Below, one piece after another: positions 54,943 through 64,000 of a DNA stretch of 64,000 nucleotides; the first letter of the stretch is position 1, and every line of letters starts with the position of its first letter. The notes beneath the pieces were generated by a model. It had not been told where the DNA came from. It did no database searches and saw nothing but the letters and a program-made list of their open reading frames with translations. Source of the DNA: Streptomyces sp. NRRL B-1347 (GTDB lineage Bacteria > Actinomycetota > Actinomycetes > Streptomycetales > Streptomycetaceae); the NCBI RefSeq assembly GCF_000720325.1, contig NZ_JOJM01000036.1, forward strand, positions 33,401 through 97,400. Direction: 5' to 3'. A program made the position numbers and the translations under genes.

Positions 54943-56214
54943 GTGGGCCTTGTCGTGCAGAAGTACGGAGGCTCCTCCGTAGCCGATGCCGAGGGCATCA
55001 AGCGGGTCGCCAAGCGCATCGTCGACGCCAAGAAGAACGGCCACCAGGTGGTCGTCGTGGTGTCGGCGATGGGTGACACGACGGATGAGTTGATCGATCT
55101 TGCCGGGCAGGTGTCGCCGATCCCTGCCGGGCGCGAATTCGACATGCTGCTGACCGCCGGAGAGCGGATCTCCATGGCCCTGCTGGCCATGGCGATCAAA
55201 AACCTGGGCCACGAGGCCCAGTCGTTCACGGGCAGTCAGGCCGGAGTCATCACCGACTCGGTCCACAACAAAGCCCGGATCATCGACGTGACGCCGGGCC
55301 GCATCCGGACCGCGCTCGACGAGGGCAACATCGCCATCGTCGCCGGGTTCCAGGGCGTGAGCCAGGACAAGAAGGACATCACGACCCTGGGTCGTGGCGG
55401 GTCCGACACCACGGCCGTCGCCCTCGCCGCCGCGCTCGACGCGGAGGTGTGCGAGATCTACACGGACGTGGACGGCGTCTTCACCGCCGACCCGCGCGTC
55501 GTGAAGAAGGCCCGGAAGATCGACTGGATCAGCTTCGGGGACATGCTGGAGCTGGCCAGCTCCGGGTCCAAGGTGCTGCTCCACCGCTGTGTGGAGTACG
55601 CGCGCCGCTACAACATCCCGATCCACGTGCGGTCCTCCTTCAGTGGGCTGCAGGGCACGTGGGTCAGCAACGAACCGCAAGGGGACCGCAAGGTGGAGCA
55701 GGCGATCATCTCTGGTGTCGCGCACGACACGTCCGAGGCCAAGATCACGGTCGTGGGCGTGCCGGACAAGCCGGGCGAGGCCGCCGCGATCTTCCGCGCC
55801 GTCGCCGACGCCGAGATCAACCTCGACATGATCGTCCAGAACGTGTCGGCCGCCGCGACGGGCCTCACCGACATCTCCTTCACGCTGCCCAAGGCCGAGG
55901 GCCGCAAGGCCATCGACGCCCTGGAGAAGACGAAGGCGGGCGTCGGCTTCGACTCGCTGCGCTACGACGACCAGATCGCGAAGATCTCCCTGGTCGGCGC
56001 GGGCATGAAGACGAACCCCGGCGTCACCGCCACGTTCTTCGAGGCGCTGACCGACGCGGGCGTGAACATCGAGCTGATCTCGACCTCCGAGATCCGCATC
56101 TCCGTGGTCACCCGCGCCGAGGACGTCAACGAGGCCGTGCGCGCCGTGCACACCGCCTTCGGCCTCGACTCCGACTCGGACGAAGCCGTGGTCTATGGAG
56201 GCACCGGCCGATGA
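54943..56214 (+). CDS. lysC: Aspartokinase
   Basis: 423 residues. It phosphorylates aspartate, the entry step to lysine, threonine, methionine and diaminopimelate. Kinase domain with [49 protein letters not shown] and [15 protein letters not shown]; two ACT domains for feedback ([57 protein letters not shown]). GTG 54943 has GAGGAG upstream. Overlaps asd by 4 bases. Actinobacterial enzymes often also make a beta subunit from an internal start; I did not locate one with confidence. Confidence 0.96.
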   Translation: MGLVVQKYGGSSVADAEGIKRVAKRIVDAKKNGHQVVVVVSAMGDTTDELIDLAGQVSPIPAGREFDMLLTAGERISMALLAMAIKNLGHEAQSFTGSQAGVITDSVHNKARIIDVTPGRIRTALDEGNIAIVAGFQGVSQDKKDITTLGRGGSDTTAVALAAALDAEVCEIYTDVDGVFTADPRVVKKARKIDWISFGDMLELASSGSKVLLHRCVEYARRYNIPIHVRSSFSGLQGTWVSNEPQGDRKVEQAIISGVAHDTSEAKITVVGVPDKPGEAAAIFRAVADAEINLDMIVQNVSAAATGLTDISFTLPKAEGRKAIDALEKTKAGVGFDSLRYDDQIAKISLVGAGMKTNPGVTATFFEALTDAGVNIELISTSEIRISVVTRAEDVNEAVRAVHTAFGLDSDSDEAVVYGGTGR

Positions 56215-57269
56215 ACCGCAAGCCGACGCTCGCGGTCGTCGGGGCGACCGGGGCCGTCGGCTCGGTGATGCTCCAGATCCTGTCGCAGCACGCCGACATC
56301 TGGGGCGAGATCAGACTCGTCGCCTCACCGCGCTCGGCCGGCCGCAAGCTGGCCGTGCGCGGTGAGGAGGTCGAGGTCCTCGCGCTCAGCGAGGACGTCT
56401 TCGAGGGCGTCGACGTCGTCATGTTCGACGTGCCCGACGAGGTGGCGGCCCAGTGGGCGCCCATCGCCGCCTCGCGGGGCGTCGTCGTGGTCGACAACTC
56501 CGCCGCCTTCCGGATGGACCCGGACGTCCCCCTGGTCGTGCCTGAGGTCAATCCGCACGCCGCGCGCGTCCGCCCGCGCGGCATCGTCGCCAACCCGAAC
56601 TGCACCACGCTCTCGATGATCGTGGCCCTCGGCGCGCTGCACGCCGAGTTCGGCCTGCGGGAGCTCGTGGTCTCGTCGTACCAGGCCGTCAGCGGGGCCG
56701 GGCGCGACGGCGTCGAAACCCTGCGGCGGCAGCTGCGGCTCGTCGCGGACAGCGACCTCGGCACCGGGCCCGGCGACCTGCGCCGCGCCGTCGGCGACGA
56801 CACCGGGCCGTTCCCCGAGCCCGTCGCCCTGAACGTGGTGCCCTGGGTCGGTTCCGTACGCGACGACGGCTGGTCGTCGGAGGAGATGAAGGTCAGGGAC
56901 GAGTCCCGGAAGATCCTCGGCCTGCCGGACCTGAAGGTCGCGGTCACCTGCGTACGGGTGCCGGTCGTCACGACGCACTCGCTGACCGTCCACGCGCGCT
57001 TCGAGGGCGAGGTGACCGTCGCCCGGGCCCGGGAGATCCTCGCCACCGCGCCCGGGGTCGTGCTCTTCGACGACCCCGCCGCCGGTGAGTTCCCGACGCC
57101 CGCCGACGCCGTCGGCACCGACCCCACCTGGGTCGGACGCCTCCGGCGCGCCCTGGACGACCCGGCCGCGCTCGAACTCTTCGTGTGCGGGGACAACTTG
57201 CGCAAGGGCGCCGCCCTGAACACGGTGCAGATCGCGGAGCTGGTGGCGGGGGAGTTCCCCGGCGCGTGA
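56211..57269 (+). CDS. asd: Aspartate-semialdehyde dehydrogenase
   Basis: 352 residues. NADPH-dependent reduction of aspartyl phosphate to aspartate semialdehyde, the step after aspartokinase. Nucleotide loop [23 protein letters not shown], active-site Cys131 in [26 protein letters not shown] with the catalytic His, and [18 protein letters not shown] at the C-terminus. The ATG overlaps the lysC stop, forming the classic ask-asd operon. Confidence 0.95.
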   Translation: MNRKPTLAVVGATGAVGSVMLQILSQHADIWGEIRLVASPRSAGRKLAVRGEEVEVLALSEDVFEGVDVVMFDVPDEVAAQWAPIAASRGVVVVDNSAAFRMDPDVPLVVPEVNPHAARVRPRGIVANPNCTTLSMIVALGALHAEFGLRELVVSSYQAVSGAGRDGVETLRRQLRLVADSDLGTGPGDLRRAVGDDTGPFPEPVALNVVPWVGSVRDDGWSSEEMKVRDESRKILGLPDLKVAVTCVRVPVVTTHSLTVHARFEGEVTVARAREILATAPGVVLFDDPAAGEFPTPADAVGTDPTWVGRLRRALDDPAALELFVCGDNLRKGAALNTVQIAELVAGEFPGA

Positions 57270-57625
57270 ATCGATCATGGGCCCGCCCGGGAAGCGGCTC
57301 CCCGAAGCGGAGCGCCCTGTAGGACCTGTGTAAGTTCTGTGTCCGATCTCTGGTCCAGACCGCTTGAACTGGGGCGTCCGTACGTTCGAAGATTCGGCTT
57401 CCGGCCGCTGCAACCGACCGGGCGGCGTGAGCGTCTTCGCCGTCGCCCTCCGGTGGGCGGCCTGAACGCTGCGAAAAGCAATTGGGGCATAGGGGAAGAG
57501 CTGGTACGCATGGGGGCTTTTGACGCACCGTGGAGAGCGGTGCCTGTGAGGCACGCCGCGCACGCGATGCCGAACGCCATGCCTGACGCGTACAACCCTG
57601 ATGGGGGGAAGCGTGTCCAACAGGC
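57270..57625. other. Intergenic region upstream of the sigma-factor gene
   Basis: No gene that I can support in 356 bases. An open frame of 124 codons (57339-57713) overlaps the sigma gene but shows no family pattern. The region probably carries the promoter of the sigma operon; no motif stands out. Confidence 0.5.
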
Positions 57626-58279
57626 GTGGCAGAGGTACTCGAATTCACCGCGAGCGGCGCGGCGGCACTACGACCGTCCCGCCGTCCTCGCGTACCCGGC
57701 GGCATGCCGGTGATCGCCCCCATGCCCGTGACGCGGCCCGCCCGCATTCCGACGCAGCGCGAGGGCGATGAGGTGGCCGTGACCGCGGGCACCACCGTCG
57801 ACCACCTCACCGAGACCTATCGCGCCCACTACCGGTCGCTGCTCGGCCTCGCCGCCCTGCTCCTCGACGACACCGCGTCCTGCGAGGACGTCGTGCAGGA
57901 GGCGTTCATCCGCGTCCACTCCGCGCGCAAGCGCGTCCGCGACCCCGAGAAGACCCTCGCGTACCTGCGCCAGACCGTGGTGAACCTCTCCCGGTCCGCG
58001 CTGCGCCGGCGCATCCTCGGTCTGAAGCTCCTGACCAAGCCGATGCCCGACATGGCGAGCGCCGAGGAGGGCGCGTACGACCAGCTGGAGCGCGACGAGC
58101 TGATCAAGGCCATGCGCGGCCTGCAGCGCCGCCAGCGCGAGGTCCTCGTCCTGCGGTACTTCGCGGACATGACCGAGGCCCAGGTCGCCGAGACGCTCGG
58201 CATATCGCTCGGCTCGGTCAAGGCCTACGGCTCGCGCGGCATCGCCGCCCTGCGTGTCGCCATGGAGGCCCCGGCATGA
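57626..58279 (+). CDS. SigE-family ECF RNA polymerase sigma factor
   Basis: 217 residues from GTG 57626; the first 50 residues are variable, and ATG 57703 is another possible start. Sigma region 2: YRAHYRSLLGLAALLLDDTA, CEDVVQEAFIRVHSARKR. Region 4: LQRRQREVLVLRYFADMTEA, QVAETLGISLGSVKAYGSRG. Alternative sigma factor expected to respond to an envelope or other external signal through its coupled membrane partner, whose ATG overlaps its stop. Confidence 0.9.
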   Translation: MAEVLEFTASGAAALRPSRRPRVPGGMPVIAPMPVTRPARIPTQREGDEVAVTAGTTVDHLTETYRAHYRSLLGLAALLLDDTASCEDVVQEAFIRVHSARKRVRDPEKTLAYLRQTVVNLSRSALRRRILGLKLLTKPMPDMASAEEGAYDQLERDELIKAMRGLQRRQREVLVLRYFADMTEAQVAETLGISLGSVKAYGSRGIAALRVAMEAPA

Positions 58280-59538
58280 GCGGAGCGGGCGACATGGACA
58301 AGCACCACGAGCACGAGCACGACGCTGGGAACGACACGGTGAAGCACCGGCCGGGCGGCGGCGACCGCCTCGACCACGGACACGACGTACCGAACGCAGC
58401 GAGCGCATCGAGTGCGTCCGGGGTACCGGACGCGGTGGACGTCACGGAGCGGCTTCGCGGGCTCGGGCGGCTGGCCGCCGTCGACGGCCCCGACGCGCCC
58501 GGCGCACTCGACGCTCCCGGCGGGCTCGCCGACGACGAGCTGGCGCTGCGGCGGCTGCTGCGCACCGCCGTCCAGGACATCGAACCGGGCGACGCGGCTC
58601 TGGAGAAGCTCCGGCACGCGGTGCCCGCCCGCCGGGCCCGCAAGCGCCAGGCCTTCGTCGGCGCGGCCGCCGTCGTCCTCTTCGCGGCCACCGCCGTGCC
58701 CGCGCTCGTGCACGTCACCCGCTCGTCGGACGACTCCGACGCGCGGCCGTCCATCGCGGGTGCGGGCAACAGCCAGCACAGCCAGGGCGGCAGCAGCGAG
58801 GGCAAGGGCACCGAGCCCTCCGGCAAGGAGACCGGCGGCGGCAAGGAGAAGAAGGAGAAGAAGGGCGACAAGGACAAGGGCGACCAGGGCAAGAAGAAGG
58901 ACGGCAAGGGCAAGGGCGAGACCGGCAGGGGCGGCGCCACCGGCGGCACCGAGCCGGACGACCAGGGCACCGACGCCGTCAGCTCGCCCGCCTGCGACGC
59001 CGCCCAGCTCGACGCCTCCAGCTCCGTGGCGCCCGCCGACGCCGACGGCAAGGTCTACGGCACCTTCCGCGTCGCCAACACCTCCGGCAACAGCTGCACG
59101 GTCGACAACGCGGGCGCCGTGGCCGCCACCGCCCAGGGCGCGACCAGCCCCTCGGACATCAACGTCGTCGACCACACCCCGGGCGACGGCACCGGACTGC
59201 CCGATCCGGCCCAGGAGGCCAGCTCGCTCGTCCTCAAGCCCGGCGCGTCGTACGAGGTGCGCTTCGCCTGGGTGCCCTCGGCGCAGTGCCCCGCCGACGG
59301 CGGCGAGCCCACGCCGAACCCATCCCCGTCCGACAACGGCGCGGGCGGCACCGGCTCGGAGGGCGGCACGGGCGACGGCGGCGGCGTGACCCCGCAGCTG
59401 GTCCGCGAGGACGGCACCAAGGACGGCAGCGTCGCGGTGTCCCTCACGGCGGAGCCCGGCGCCCCGTCGGCGGACGCCACGGTGACGAACGCGTGCTCGG
59501 GCACGGTGTACAAGACCGGGGTGCTTCCGGCGCAGTAG
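58276..59538 (+). CDS. Membrane protein coupled to the sigma factor (possible anti-sigma factor)
   Basis: 420 residues. Cytoplasmic His/Asp-rich start and helical region (DELALRRLLRTAVQDIEPGD), one membrane helix (AFVGAAAVVLFAATAVPALV, ~124-143), a Lys/Gly/Glu low-complexity linker, then an extracytoplasmic DUF4232-like beta domain with Cys pairs (SPACDAAQLDAS.., GNSCTVDNAG, SAQCPADGG, NACSGTVY). No HxxxCxxC zinc anti-sigma motif is visible, so the anti-sigma role is inferred only from topology and ATGA coupling. Confidence 0.75.
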   Translation: MSGAGDMDKHHEHEHDAGNDTVKHRPGGGDRLDHGHDVPNAASASSASGVPDAVDVTERLRGLGRLAAVDGPDAPGALDAPGGLADDELALRRLLRTAVQDIEPGDAALEKLRHAVPARRARKRQAFVGAAAVVLFAATAVPALVHVTRSSDDSDARPSIAGAGNSQHSQGGSSEGKGTEPSGKETGGGKEKKEKKGDKDKGDQGKKKDGKGKGETGRGGATGGTEPDDQGTDAVSSPACDAAQLDASSSVAPADADGKVYGTFRVANTSGNSCTVDNAGAVAATAQGATSPSDINVVDHTPGDGTGLPDPAQEASSLVLKPGASYEVRFAWVPSAQCPADGGEPTPNPSPSDNGAGGTGSEGGTGDGGGVTPQLVREDGTKDGSVAVSLTAEPGAPSADATVTNACSGTVYKTGVLPAQ

Positions 59539-59545
59539 CGCACCG

Positions 59546-59575
59546 CGCCGGGGCGCGCGCCGGGACTCCCCGGCG
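59546..59575. terminator. Hairpin between convergent genes
   Basis: 8-bp stem CGCCGGGG (59546-59553) with CCCCGGCG (59568-59575) between the sigma operon and SURF1. Confidence 0.5.
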
Positions 59576-59612
59576 GCCTCGGCGGCCCCGGTGTCAGGGG
59601 CGTCCGGCCTCG

Positions 59613-60410
59613 TCAGACGGCGGAGGGCTGCGGCGCCTCGGGCTCCTGCGCGAGCCCCAGCTCGGCGTCCCGGGCGGACTCCCGCTCGCGCCGGAACAGA
59701 CGGAACCACATGAACACCACGAACCCCGCGAAGACGAACCACTCGCCCGTGTAGCCCAGGTTCTGGAACGCCTTGAGGTTCAGGCCCGAGTCCTCCGGCG
59801 CGGCCGCGGGGACCGGCCGCAGACCGTCGGTGCCGCGGTCGAGCGTGACCCAGGCGTTGTACAAGTCGTCCGGTACGAGGTTCACGAGCGAGGCCGCACT
59901 GATCATGCCGACCTGGCCCGTGGGCAGGCCGCCCGCCGTGCGTACACCGTCCGAACTGGGGCTCTCCGAGGCCTGGAGCGCGCCGGTGACGGTGACCTCG
60001 CCCTTCGGCGGCGCGGGCGCCTTCGCCGCGTCGGCCTTGCCGGGCAGCCAGCCGCGCACGACCGGCAGCGACTTGCCGCCGTCGGTGCGCAGGAGCGTGA
60101 GCACGTAGTACCCGCTCCTGCCGTCCAACGTGCGCTCCGGCACGAGCAGTTGCCTGCCGTACCGGCCGGTGGCGGTCGCCCGCTTGCCGGACGTCTCCCG
60201 GTCCACGGGCAGCAGCCCGGCCAGCGGCCGCGCCTTCGCGCTCGTGTCGACGGCGGTCTGCCGCTTGGCGTCCTCGTGGTCCTGCACGCGGTCCTCGAAG
60301 CGGCTCAGCTGCCAGGAGCCCATGAACAGGCACAGCGGGATCGACAGCGCGACGAAGACGTTGATCCCCCACCAGCGGGGGGTCAGCAGGAACCGGTACA
60401 CGCCCTCCAC
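59613..60410 (-). CDS. SURF1-family protein
   Basis: 265 residues, with one membrane helix at each end (WWGINVFVALSIPLCLFMGS and WFVFAGFVVFMWFRLF) and an extracytoplasmic domain between, the hallmark of SURF1. Conserved bits: GSWQLSRFEDR, TATGRYGRQLLVPERTLDGR, GYYVLTLLR, VVRGWLPG, NLGYTGEWFVFAG. SURF1 assists assembly or heme insertion of cytochrome c oxidase. GTG 60410 start. It is separated from the upstream peptidase gene by a terminator. Confidence 0.9.
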   Translation of the reverse strand: MEGVYRFLLTPRWWGINVFVALSIPLCLFMGSWQLSRFEDRVQDHEDAKRQTAVDTSAKARPLAGLLPVDRETSGKRATATGRYGRQLLVPERTLDGRSGYYVLTLLRTDGGKSLPVVRGWLPGKADAAKAPAPPKGEVTVTGALQASESPSSDGVRTAGGLPTGQVGMISAASLVNLVPDDLYNAWVTLDRGTDGLRPVPAAAPEDSGLNLKAFQNLGYTGEWFVFAGFVVFMWFRLFRRERESARDAELGLAQEPEAPQPSAV

Positions 60411-60415
60411 GGTAC

Positions 60416-60451
60416 GGGGCGCTCCGGGGCGGCCTGTCCCCGGGGCGCCCC
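60416..60451 (-). terminator. Terminator of the S9 peptidase gene
   Basis: GGGGCG (60416-60421) and CCGGGG (60424-60429) pair with CCCCGG (60438-60443) and CGCCCC (60446-60451), 8 bases past the peptidase stop on the minus strand. Confidence 0.75.
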
Positions 60452-60458
60452 GCGCGGG

Positions 60459-62336
60459 CTACCGCAGGTGGCGGGCCGCGAAGTCCAGCTCGAGGGCGAC
60501 CTGCTTGATGCGCTCGTCGACGACGAGGGAGCCGTGGCCCGCGTCGTAGCGGTACACCTCGTGGACCGCGGCGCGCTCCGCGAGGCGGTCCACGTAGTTC
60601 TCCACCTGGCGGATGGGGCAGCGCGGGTCGTTCACCCCCGCGGAGATGTAGACCGGGGCCTTGACCGCGTCCACGTACGTCAGCGGGGAGGAGGCCTCGA
60701 AGCGCTCGGGCACCTCCTCCGGCGTCCCGCCGAACAGGGTGCGGTCCATCGCCTTCAGGGCCTCCATCTCGTCGTGGTACGCCGTCACGTAGTCCGCGAC
60801 GGGGACCGCGGCGAGGCCGAGCGCCCAGGCGTCGGGCTGGGTGCCGAGGCCGAGGAGCGTGAGATAGCCGCCCCAGGAGCCGCCGGAGAGGATCAGGCGG
60901 TCCGGGTCCGCGAGGCCGGAGGCGACGGCCCAGTCGCGCACCGCGGCGATGTCCTCCAGCTCGATGAGCCCGACGCGGTGCTTGAGGGCGTCGGTCCACT
61001 CGCGGCCGTACCCCGTGGAGCCGCGGTAGTTGACCCGGACCACCGCGTACCCGTGGTCGACCCAGGCGGCGGGGCCCGCCGCGAAGGCGTCGCTGTCGTG
61101 CCAGGTGGGGCCGCCGTGCACCTCGAAGACCGTGGGCAGCGGCCCTTCGGCCCCGGCCGGCTTCTGGATCAGGGCGTGGACGCGGCCGCCGGGGCCCTCC
61201 ACCCAGGCGTCCGTCACGGGCACCGACGCGGGCGCCTTCATGCCGGGCGGGTCCAGGACGACCCGGCCGGAGGTGGAGCGCAGGACGGGCGGCTCGGCGG
61301 CCGACGACCACATGTACTCCACGGTGCCGTCCGGGCGGGCCGTCGCGCCGGACACCGAGCCGCGCGGGGTCTCGACGCGGGTCAGCTCGCGGGTGGCCAG
61401 GTCGAACCGCCACAGGTCGCCGCGGGCCTCGAAGCCGTGCGCGACGAGCAGCGCCGAGCCGTCGGGATACCACTCCGCCGACACGTCGCCCGGCAGGTCG
61501 AGGGCCAGGTCCGTCTCCTCGCCCGACGCCACGTCCCACAGCATCGGCTCCCAGCGGCCGCGGCGCTGGTGGCCGACGAGGAGCCGGGTGTCCCCCTCGA
61601 CCGGCGCGAAGCCGAGGGACTCCAGGCCGAGCTCGACCTCGCCGCCCTTGGTGTCGTCGAGCTCGGCGACCGGCGAGCCGTCCAGGCGCAGGACGCGCAG
61701 GGCGGAGTGCATCGCGTCGCCGTGCTCCGTGTGCTCGACGACGATCAGGGAGCCGTCGTGCGAGAGGTCGCCGACGCCCGCGGACTCGCGGTGGCGGTAG
61801 ATCTCGACGGGCTCGGCGCCGGGGGCCGCGTCCGGGCCCACGACGTGGACCGTCGTGCCGTCCTCGTCCGTGGAGCGGCCCACCACGACCGTGCGGCCGT
61901 CCCGGCCGAGGGCGAGCCCGGCCGGATAGGAGGGGGCGAGGCCGGGCACGGCGGCCTCGTCCGCGCCGCCCGCGAAGGGCTGGCGGCGCCACACGCCGAA
62001 CTCGTCCCCGTCCTTGTCGTCGAACCACCAGATCCACTGGCCGTCGGGGGAGAGGAGGCCGTCCGTCGTGCCGTTCGCCCGGTCGGTGACCTGGCGCTGG
62101 GCGCCCGTCGCGCGGTCCCAGGCGTACAGCTCGTACGTCCCCGTCGCGTTCGACACGAACAGGGAGCGGTCCGGGGCGTCCTCCGCCCAGTCCGGCAGGG
62201 AGACGCGCGGCGCGCGGAAGCGCTTCTCCCACTCGGGCGTCGCGGCGCCCGCCGCGTCCCCTCCGGTGCCCGCGCCGCGCCCCGCCCCCGCGTCGCTTCC
62301 GGTTCCTGCGTCCGCCTGCTTACCCGTCTCACTCAT
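60459..62336 (-). CDS. S9-family serine peptidase (prolyl oligopeptidase/acylaminoacyl type)
   Basis: 625 residues. N-terminal beta-propeller of seven blades in which SPDGQW, SHDGSL and similar repeats are seen (40-370), then an alpha/beta hydrolase domain with Ser in GGSWGGYLTLLG, Asp in GVNDPRCP and His in DAGHGSL. HGGPTWHD supplies the oxyanion region. It cleaves short peptides, probably in the cytoplasm since no signal peptide is seen; the first 30 residues are Gly/Ala/Asp low complexity. ATG 62336. Confidence 0.92.
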   Translation of the reverse strand: MSETGKQADAGTGSDAGAGRGAGTGGDAAGAATPEWEKRFRAPRVSLPDWAEDAPDRSLFVSNATGTYELYAWDRATGAQRQVTDRANGTTDGLLSPDGQWIWWFDDKDGDEFGVWRRQPFAGGADEAAVPGLAPSYPAGLALGRDGRTVVVGRSTDEDGTTVHVVGPDAAPGAEPVEIYRHRESAGVGDLSHDGSLIVVEHTEHGDAMHSALRVLRLDGSPVAELDDTKGGEVELGLESLGFAPVEGDTRLLVGHQRRGRWEPMLWDVASGEETDLALDLPGDVSAEWYPDGSALLVAHGFEARGDLWRFDLATRELTRVETPRGSVSGATARPDGTVEYMWSSAAEPPVLRSTSGRVVLDPPGMKAPASVPVTDAWVEGPGGRVHALIQKPAGAEGPLPTVFEVHGGPTWHDSDAFAAGPAAWVDHGYAVVRVNYRGSTGYGREWTDALKHRVGLIELEDIAAVRDWAVASGLADPDRLILSGGSWGGYLTLLGLGTQPDAWALGLAAVPVADYVTAYHDEMEALKAMDRTLFGGTPEEVPERFEASSPLTYVDAVKAPVYISAGVNDPRCPIRQVENYVDRLAERAAVHEVYRYDAGHGSLVVDERIKQVALELDFAARHLR

Positions 62337-62394
62337 GGCCCCATAGTGCCTGGCTCTCCCGGCAATTCGCTGGCGAGGGTCCCCAGCCTGTGGA

Positions 62395-62400
62395 TAACTT
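62395..62400 (+). promoter_or_regulatory. -10 box (TAACTT), leaderless start
   Basis: TAACTT, then 6 bases to the ATG at 62407. Confidence 0.45.
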
Positions 62401-62406
62401 TCGGGC

Positions 62407-63237
62407 ATGTACACACCGAACCCCGCCGGCTGGCGCGAGTCCAACCGGCGGCGCTGGGACGAGCGTGTGCCGATCCACCTGGCCAGCGACTACTACGACC
62501 TCGCCGCCTTCCGCGCGGGCAAGGACCCGCTGCGGGACTTCGAACGCGCCGAGATCGGTGACGTCACCGGCCGCTCCCTGCTGCACCTCCAGTGCCACAT
62601 CGGGCTCGACACCCTCGCCTGGGCGCGGCACGGCGCCGCCCGCGTCGTCGGCCTCGACTTCTCCGAGCCCGCCGTGGCGGCCGCCCGCGGCCTCGCCGCC
62701 GAGCTCGGCTTCACCCAGGACCGGGCGGCGTTCGTCGCGGCCGACGTGTACGACGCCGCCGGCGCCGTGCCGGACTCCACGTACGACATCGTCTACACCG
62801 GTGCCGGGGCCCTGTGCTGGCTGCCCGACATCCGGCGCTGGGCCGAGACCGCCGCCTCGCTCGTCGCACCCGGGGGCTTCCTCTACCTCGCCGAGTTCCA
62901 CCCCCTCACGGACGTACTCGACGACGCCACCGGCACGCGGATCGAGCACGACTACTTCGCGCGCGACCCGTGGGTCGACGACGGGCCCGGCGGGTACGCC
63001 GACGGGGACGCCGTCACCGTCCACAACCGCAGCGTCGAGTGGCAGCACCCCGTCGGCGAGGTCGTCACGGCCCTCGCGCAGGCGGGCCTGCGCGTCGACT
63101 TCCTGCACGAGCACGACGTGACCCTCTTCCGGAGGTTCGCCGCGCTCGAACCGCGCGAGGGCCTCTACCGCCATCCGGCCACCAGCCCGCGCGTGCCGCT
63201 GATGTACTCCCTGAAGGCCGGCCGGCCCCGGTCCTAG
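62407..63237 (+). CDS. Class I SAM-dependent methyltransferase
   Basis: 276 residues. SAM-binding motif I LLHLQCHIGLDTLAWARHGA, VVGLDFSEPAVAAAR, motif II region DIVYTGAGALCWLPDI, and APGGFLYLAEFHPL. The substrate cannot be told. Divergent from the S9 peptidase with 70 bases between. Its TAG stop overlaps the TAG stop of the convergent GNAT gene. Confidence 0.88.
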   Translation: MYTPNPAGWRESNRRRWDERVPIHLASDYYDLAAFRAGKDPLRDFERAEIGDVTGRSLLHLQCHIGLDTLAWARHGAARVVGLDFSEPAVAAARGLAAELGFTQDRAAFVAADVYDAAGAVPDSTYDIVYTGAGALCWLPDIRRWAETAASLVAPGGFLYLAEFHPLTDVLDDATGTRIEHDYFARDPWVDDGPGGYADGDAVTVHNRSVEWQHPVGEVVTALAQAGLRVDFLHEHDVTLFRRFAALEPREGLYRHPATSPRVPLMYSLKAGRPRS

Positions 63238-63824
63238 GCCGGGTGCAGCCAGGCCTCCCGCGGCGGCGTCCCGAACGCGCCGAGCCGCGTGCACGACCAG
63301 GCCCGCAGCACCTCGTGCGCGCTCTCTTCGCCCGGCGCCGCGGCCAGCGTCGTGACCACGACGTCCGTGCCGTGCCTGGCCAGGAGCAGGTCCCGCAGGC
63401 GGGTCGCCACCCGCCTGCGGCGGTGCTCCGGCAGCACCATCAGCTCCACCAGCAGGAACAGCCGGCCCGCCGCGGCCGCGGCCGTCGCCGCGGGCGGCAG
63501 GACGTCGCGCAGGGCCGCGAAGTCCGGCGTTTCCGGGGCGGCGCGGTAGCCGTACAGGCAGCCGACCAGGCCCGCGGCGGAGTCGGCGGCCACCATGTCG
63601 AAGTCACGCTCCTGCACGTGCCGTTCGAACCTGGCCAGGAACTCGGTGCGCTCCTGCCCGCCGATCCTGTACGGGGCCTGCCCCGGGCCCCTGCCCACGT
63701 CCCGGGTGCTGCCCTGTTCTTGATACCGGGCCTGTTCGTGGCACGCCGTGTACACGGTCGCCACGTCCTCGCGCTGCTGCTCCGCCTGCCAACGTGACAG
63801 CCGCCGCAAGAACACCTCTGCCAT
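63234..63824 (-). CDS. GNAT-family N-acetyltransferase-like protein
   Basis: 196 residues from ATG 63824 (GGGGGAGG about 5 bases upstream; ATG 63854 would add ten). GNAT core: GLVGCLYGYRAAPE, LFLLVELMVLPEHRRRRVAT with the acetyl-CoA pyrophosphate loop RRRRVAT, RLRDLLLARHGTDVVVTTLA. Acceptor unknown. The 4-base overlap CTAG with the convergent methyltransferase serves as stop on both strands. The remaining 176 bases to the window end show no gene. Confidence 0.8.
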   Translation of the reverse strand: MAEVFLRRLSRWQAEQQREDVATVYTACHEQARYQEQGSTRDVGRGPGQAPYRIGGQERTEFLARFERHVQERDFDMVAADSAAGLVGCLYGYRAAPETPDFAALRDVLPPAATAAAAAGRLFLLVELMVLPEHRRRRVATRLRDLLLARHGTDVVVTTLAAAPGEESAHEVLRAWSCTRLGAFGTPPREAWLHPA

Positions 63825-64000
63825 CCGCGCCTCCCCCTCAGCCTGGGTGAGCATGGTGACAGCACGAGCCCCCGCACGGAACCTGCCCCGAAGCCCCTTC
63901 TCCCACCCACCCGTACCTGCCCCGGCGACGGGCGGGCAGCGGGAGGGCGGTTGGTGGGGGCGCGGGGTGTTGTTCGGTGGGGTTGGGGGGAGGGTGAGGG

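Noticed and set aside
57339..57713. 124-codon frame upstream of the sigma gene
   Set aside because: No ribosome-binding site or family pattern, and it overlaps the sigma N-terminus.
58254..62561. Plus-strand open frame of 1435 codons across the sigma partner, SURF1 and S9 peptidase
   Set aside because: Arg/Gly/Ala-rich shadow of three well-supported genes on known frames.

Overview
The window is chromosomal DNA of a Streptomyces or very close relative. GC is very high with GC-rich third codon positions, GTG and TTG starts are common, and many genes have a TAnnnT -10 box only 6-8 bases before the start codon (leaderless transcripts). The gene order clpB, fba/pyrE, kynurenine genes, purA, recR, aspartokinase/asd matches, from memory, the conserved core around SCO3661 down to SCO3613 of S. 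coelicolor. Accessory genes are inserted between these core blocks.

Layout. 1-3.5 kb: three tandem minus-strand LuxR-type regulator paralogues (the first transcribed is frameshifted, the last runs off the window edge), facing a divergent two-gene unit of a small exported peptide with a repeated DLAW motif and a degenerate Rieske-like protein. 3.6-8.6 kb: PPOX-family flavoprotein, HspR-type operator and clpB, YbjN-domain protein, PIG-V-like mannosyltransferase. 8.8-17.9 kb: aminotransferase, Gly/Cys-rich membrane peptide, DUF2617, membrane spermidine-synthase-like protein, SRPBCC protein, aldose epimerase-like protein, pyrE, fba, MalY/PatB-like aminotransferase. 17.9-21.1 kb: kynurenine route of tryptophan catabolism (formamidase-like hydrolase, kynU, kynA). 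21.3-25.1 kb: DUF3151, a NarL-type two-component system, a cytochrome P450. 25.4-28.5 kb: a first XRE-linked accessory module and a diacylglycerol-kinase-like protein. 28.6-35.9 kb: purA, a 14-repeat WD40 STAND-type NTPase and a Ser/Thr kinase. 36.3-38.6 kb: CYTH enzyme and a second XRE-linked module. 38.7-43.4 kb: MarR/DJ-1 pair, DUF4956/VTC pair and an OmpR-type two-component system. 43.5-49.8 kb: repeat-bearing exported protein, class III aminotransferase, GntR regulator coupled to a fused glycosyltransferase, hypothetical protein. 49.8-52.6 kb: SLATT protein and the ybaB-recR-DUF5063 block. 52.6-54.7 kb: a small islet (winged-helix/zinc-ribbon protein, Uma2 nuclease) preceded by stem-loops. 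54.9-63.8 kb: aspartokinase and asd, SigE-like ECF sigma factor with its membrane partner, SURF1, S9 peptidase, methyltransferase, GNAT.

Working together. The kyn genes form a tryptophan-to-anthranilate route. Aspartokinase and asd feed lysine, threonine, methionine and diaminopimelate. ybaB-recR are a DNA maintenance block. The most unusual parts are the left-end regulator/peptide cluster, two copies of an XRE + two-gene module (one with three alternating half-sites as a probable operator), and a predicted tryptophan 2,3-dioxygenase with Thr at the usual active-site His position. I saw no rRNA, tRNA, CRISPR array, insertion sequence or origin.
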